Positions 60,431 through 64,000 of a DNA stretch of 64,000 bases are shown here, piece after piece. Source of the stretch: Alligator mississippiensis (lineage: Eukaryota; Chordata; Crocodylia; Alligatoridae); assembly GCF_030867095.1 (NCBI RefSeq), contig NC_081824.1, positions 166,850,933 through 166,914,932 of the forward strand. The letters run 5' to 3'. Numbering within the stretch: position 1 is the first letter of the stretch; each line of letters opens with the position of its first letter. Position numbers and translations under genes: made by a program. Below the pieces are notes generated by a model. The model was not told the DNA's origin and searched no databases. It worked only from the letters and a program-made list of their open reading frames with translations.

Positions 60431-60790
60431 TGTTTTCTGTATCACAGCTGTGGAGGGAACAAACTTAACAAAAAATTAACCCTCCTCAAATGAGGTATTA
60501 AATGAAGGCGCTTGCTTTAGCGTACCTTAGAGAACTTGTGTTCCCTTGGGTTTATATTTCATATGTTTGGGCTGGGCTGGGCTGGGCTGGGCTGGGCTGG
60601 GCTGGGCTGGGCTGGACAGGCTGGGGAGTGGGATGGTTCAGCAGCCTCCTCAGAGGCTTCTGGAGCACTTCTATGTGCTGGCCAGGTGGGCCAGTGCAGG
60701 CAGACCTGATCTCCAACCCAACAGGCAAACATCTGTTGTGTGGGGGGTGGGGGGACAACGACACTCTAACTTGCAGTGCTTTATGTAAAG
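60431..60790 (+). mobile_element. GC-cored DNA repeat, copy 2
   Basis: It shares AAAAAATTAACCCT...GAGGTATTAAATGAAGG...GAACTTGTGTTCCCT and GATGGTTCAGCAGCCTCCTC with 28569-29170. The pentamer array at 60569 lies inside it. Confidence 0.5.
60569..60614 (+). repeat. (GGGCT)9 pentanucleotide array
   Basis: Nine consecutive GGGCT/TGGGC units, giving nine GGG runs spaced by two bases, a G-quadruplex-type motif. Confidence 0.95.
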
Positions 60791-60899
60791 TGCTATGAGT
60801 TACAGCAGGGGCCTGAATGGTTCTCTGCCCCTAAAATTAAAGAGTACTTTGTGCTCATAGTCTGCATGCATGTATTTAAAGCACCCAACAGTTTGGTAA

Positions 60900-61105
60900 A
60901 TGGGTTGTGGTATATGTTGGGGACCCAAGTTCTATTCCCTGTATCATCACAGATTTTCTGTGGGATTTTGGGCAATTAGTTTACTGTGTCCATGTCTCAA
61001 TTCCCCATTTATAAAATTCAGATCATGATATTTCCCTACCTCACAGGGTCATGAAGCCCTAAGAATTTTACATTACTACATTAAGTTATGACTAAGACAG
61101 TAAGT
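60900..61105 (+). repeat. MIR-like SINE
   Basis: GGGACCCAAGTTCTATTCCC is B-box-like. GGGATTTTGGGCAATTAGTT, CTCAATTCCCCATTTATAAA and CCTACCTCACAGGGTCATGA follow the MIR core and tail order. Confidence 0.65.
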
Positions 61106-64000
61106 CATATGCCCACTCATGGAAAAACTTTCCAAATAACTTACATTTCCGTTATTTCAAATGTTATCACTTAATATGCAGCTACTGGTTTCTGTCTCGC
61201 ATACAGCTAAATGTAAACTTTGAGCCACAGCCCTGAAAATGAAGCAACACAAAATCATACATACACACACTCTGCCACCCTGTACCCTAACCTTCTCTAT
61301 GGTTTATTGAGGAAGGCCAGCACCCCTGCTGTTTTCAGGGGTGATGTGCATTTCTCATAGCTAACAGAGTTGTCCCTGTGTTCCACCAAGTAAAAGTAGT
61401 CATTATCCCTTACCCCAGAATGAGAAAACAAGGGGCAAATGTTCCTTGAGTCCCAACCCCTTCCACACAAACTTACGTAAGTACTAAAGATAAAAGGACA
61501 GTGGAAAAATTAACAGTGTAATTTTGGTGCCTTTTTTTTAAAAAAAGGACATGCCATTTCTTAAGAACTATTTTGTTTGCTCATCTGCACTGGATCTTAA
61601 ACAGAGACATTGCGTTGCTATGGGGAACAGTGAGCAAGCAATGACAAATGCTTCCTTGCATAGAGGCAAAGCATGCTGTTAACCATCAGCCATATTCAGC
61701 TGACTGACAGAGCAGGAAGGAAAAATTCTGTGGGAAAAATATGAAACCAGATCCAACTTTAATTTTTTCATTAGGTCAAAATGACCTCATACCCTTTGAG
61801 CACAGCATGGTGGCACTCATATGATCCTGTGGAAGAGTATGAGTTGCGAGTGGCAGTTTCATTGCTTAGGCATACCCATCACTGTGATAGACATCATTTG
61901 GAAACAAGAGACATGAGTTACGTTCACATTGCTAAAAAGACGTGAGTTACATTTCACACTTCCACACTTTGTACCAAGCTAAAAGAATAAGAAGATGGTT
62001 TTCCTCTGATTTTCTTCAGGTCACAAGAACTTTCTTCATAAGATGCTTGTGAGAAAGATGCCCTCAATCCTTACATTTGGTTAAGATGAAGGCATCTCAG
62101 TAATATAAACGTTACAAAGCTGACATTACCCTTGATCTTTACTTTGCCACCTAAGATGCTGTCCAGGGTCAGCCTTGAAATTCAATACAACACCATTTGT
62201 GGGAAGGAAGCTGAAGTCATAACAATGCAGCTATTTTATATAATTTTATTTTATATTAAAGTTTGTATTTTATGGTCATGTATGTGTGTCTAATTTGATC
62301 TTTTCATTCTGAAGTCTTTCTCCCTCTCTTTTCATTTAGCTTCAGTTTTTTAACATCCTGCCAAACCCCCCCCACCACCAAAAAAAACACCCCAATTTAC
62401 ACTCACCTATAATGTACTGTAGATGATATTGTAAATCTCTGTTACCAAAGATCACTTGTGATATGGCAAGCCAAGAAAGCTTCAAGGTTATATTACTATT
62501 GAAGACAGCCAAAACAGGGCTAGATTCTATAGCCCTTACTCAGGCAAAATTCCCACTCACATTTTGCCTAAATTGGCATGCCAGTCAGCAGTAGAATCTG
62601 GATCTCTTCCTTATTTTCAAATGTGTACCTTAAAAACTTCAGACCATCCTTCTTTTAGAGTCTGCTGGTATCTAAGGACCATACTTACCTAAGTGTTAAT
62701 TAAAATATTAAACCATAACTGAAAAGACCCTTTTAAACAGGAGTTTAAAAAAAATCCCATTCACTTACGAATTTAAAAATCTAGAAGTGAGGAAATTCTC
62801 TTGCTGGTTCCAAATTAAAATGGTAGCAACTATAAATGATTCAACAAAACTGGTTGAAAAATTGCCATTGATGTAAAGGAAACAAAGCACTGACTCTGTC
62901 TGCAGTTGTAATATGTCACTCTCATCAGCATCAACACCACATCTGTACAACTTGCATGGTAGAAGAAGTTATAACAGATTGGATGTATAGCCCTGAACAG
63001 ATGTGTGAGTCAGAAAGTGTATGGTCTCTGGGTATGAGTAATATCATAAGTCTTTTTCCAGTTCTAAAGATGCAAGTGGTGGGGGGGGGGGGGGGCATTG
63101 TTAATAATTAGCTGTGCTAATATGCCTCTTTTCCAGAAAGTTATCAATAGAGCATTGCTTTTTTCCAGAAATTGATTCATCTTTCCATGCATTTAAAATC
63201 CTTTTTCAGTAATGTACCACCATTTGAAATATGTTTGCAATAACTAAACATAATCAAGAACGCTCAGATTGTAGCACCTGCATTTAGAAAAGTCCCTGTT
63301 ATGACCTAAATATCTAGCTGTATTATGCAACAGGAGAGCTAGAAATTTGCTCAAGAAACTGAGTCAGTATCTGAGCCAAAATTAGAATAATTCACAGTTT
63401 CCAATCTTTTGGTTGGTATTAGTCACAGCACTCTCAAAAATGCTTCTCCTGAAATGCTTTATACTGAGTCCAGCCTTATGAACTGAATTCTTTATTCTGA
63501 ACTTCTGCAATAGAAAAACACATTTGTCCTCATACCAATTATATATATGTTAGGGAAGCAATATACTTGTGATATAGGTGTGAAGGCTTGGAAAATAAGT
63601 CAACACAGAGAGCCATGGACATCAAAAATATGTGGTAAGATCTCGCTTTCCCCTAGTATTGAATGCAAGAGCACCTGGAGAATACCAGTTCAAACCACAT
63701 GACACCTGAAGTGCCCAGAGAGAGGCTAAAGTTTCTGATTCGACCATTGCTATGCAAACTAGTGCCACAGAAACAGTCCCATGTCAAGAACACATTTTTT
63801 TAATAAGTTAAATACTGGTCTTGGGCAGTAAGAGAATGGATCAAATAAATATCCAATTTCAAATCAAACAGAGATCAACTGTGTATCCCTTCATGGAGAG
63901 CAAGCACTCATTCCCTGTGAAGTGACATAATTTGAAAGTCTGTCCATAAAACAAAAAGCTCCATTCACAATTTGTTAAAATAGTGAACACAAAATCCTCT
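61106..64000. other. Non-coding stretch to window end
   Basis: AT-rich with no recognisable gene. A G15 run at 63081-63095. Confidence 0.5.

Noticed and set aside
1..64000. CRISPR arrays, operons, bacterial-type systems
   Set aside because: The sequence is vertebrate nuclear DNA: spliced gene, LINEs, MIR-like SINEs and hAT elements; no spaced direct-repeat array was seen.

Overview
This is a 64 kb stretch of vertebrate nuclear DNA, AT-rich and mostly non-coding. It holds one protein gene I can name: CDC42EP3 (Borg2), on the + strand. Its whole coding sequence is one exon (26262-27023), with a splice acceptor in the 5' UTR, a long 3' UTR and paired polyadenylation signals near 28050. The 5' promoter and first exon(s) are not recognisable here and probably lie upstream of the window.

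The interspersed repeats point to a sauropsid reptile, most likely a crocodilian, with a turtle as the alternative. CR1 LINEs dominate, with 3' tails of the type TCTATGAATCTATGAA. There are also older CR1/L3-type LINE relics, several hAT-type elements with 8-bp target duplications, many foldback MITEs, MIR-like SINEs and a retroviral LTR. I see no mammalian L1/Alu and no bird-like compactness. The species call is inference from repeat style, not from a search.

Layout. 1-25.9 kb is intergenic or 5' intron of CDC42EP3. It holds a CR1 split by a hAT element (598-1826), an antisense LINE split by a younger sense CR1 carrying a 75-bp triplication (3870-5845), MITEs at 5.9 and 10.2 kb, a hAT copy with perfect target duplication at 11.8 kb, and a 90-bp near-perfect hairpin at 12.5 kb. 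It also holds an old CR1 (14.7-17.25 kb) broken by a solo LTR and by a hAT-like element, and a second hAT copy with a perfect 8-bp duplication at 23.7 kb. 26-28.1 kb is the CDC42EP3 terminal exon. 28.1-64 kb is a gene-poor downstream region. It contains two abutting CR1s, one of them an internally deleted copy that keeps an SGNH-esterase ORF1 fragment with all catalytic residues (30.2-32.3 kb). Further along are two copies of an unnamed TIR element (35.1 and 50.5 kb), foldback elements at 37.6 and 51.0 kb, a LINE reverse-transcriptase C-terminal relic (41.8 kb), a hAT at 42.8 kb, a CR1 RT relic at 47.7 kb, and GC-rich or simple-sequence blocks.

The main biology is one housekeeping-type Cdc42/septin effector gene inside a layered record of transposition. 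The least explained items are the 12.5 kb hairpin, the recurrent TGGGCAC/GGGTGC-type terminal inverted repeats, and a possible non-coding exon at 33.1 kb. I found no convincing undescribed multi-gene system.
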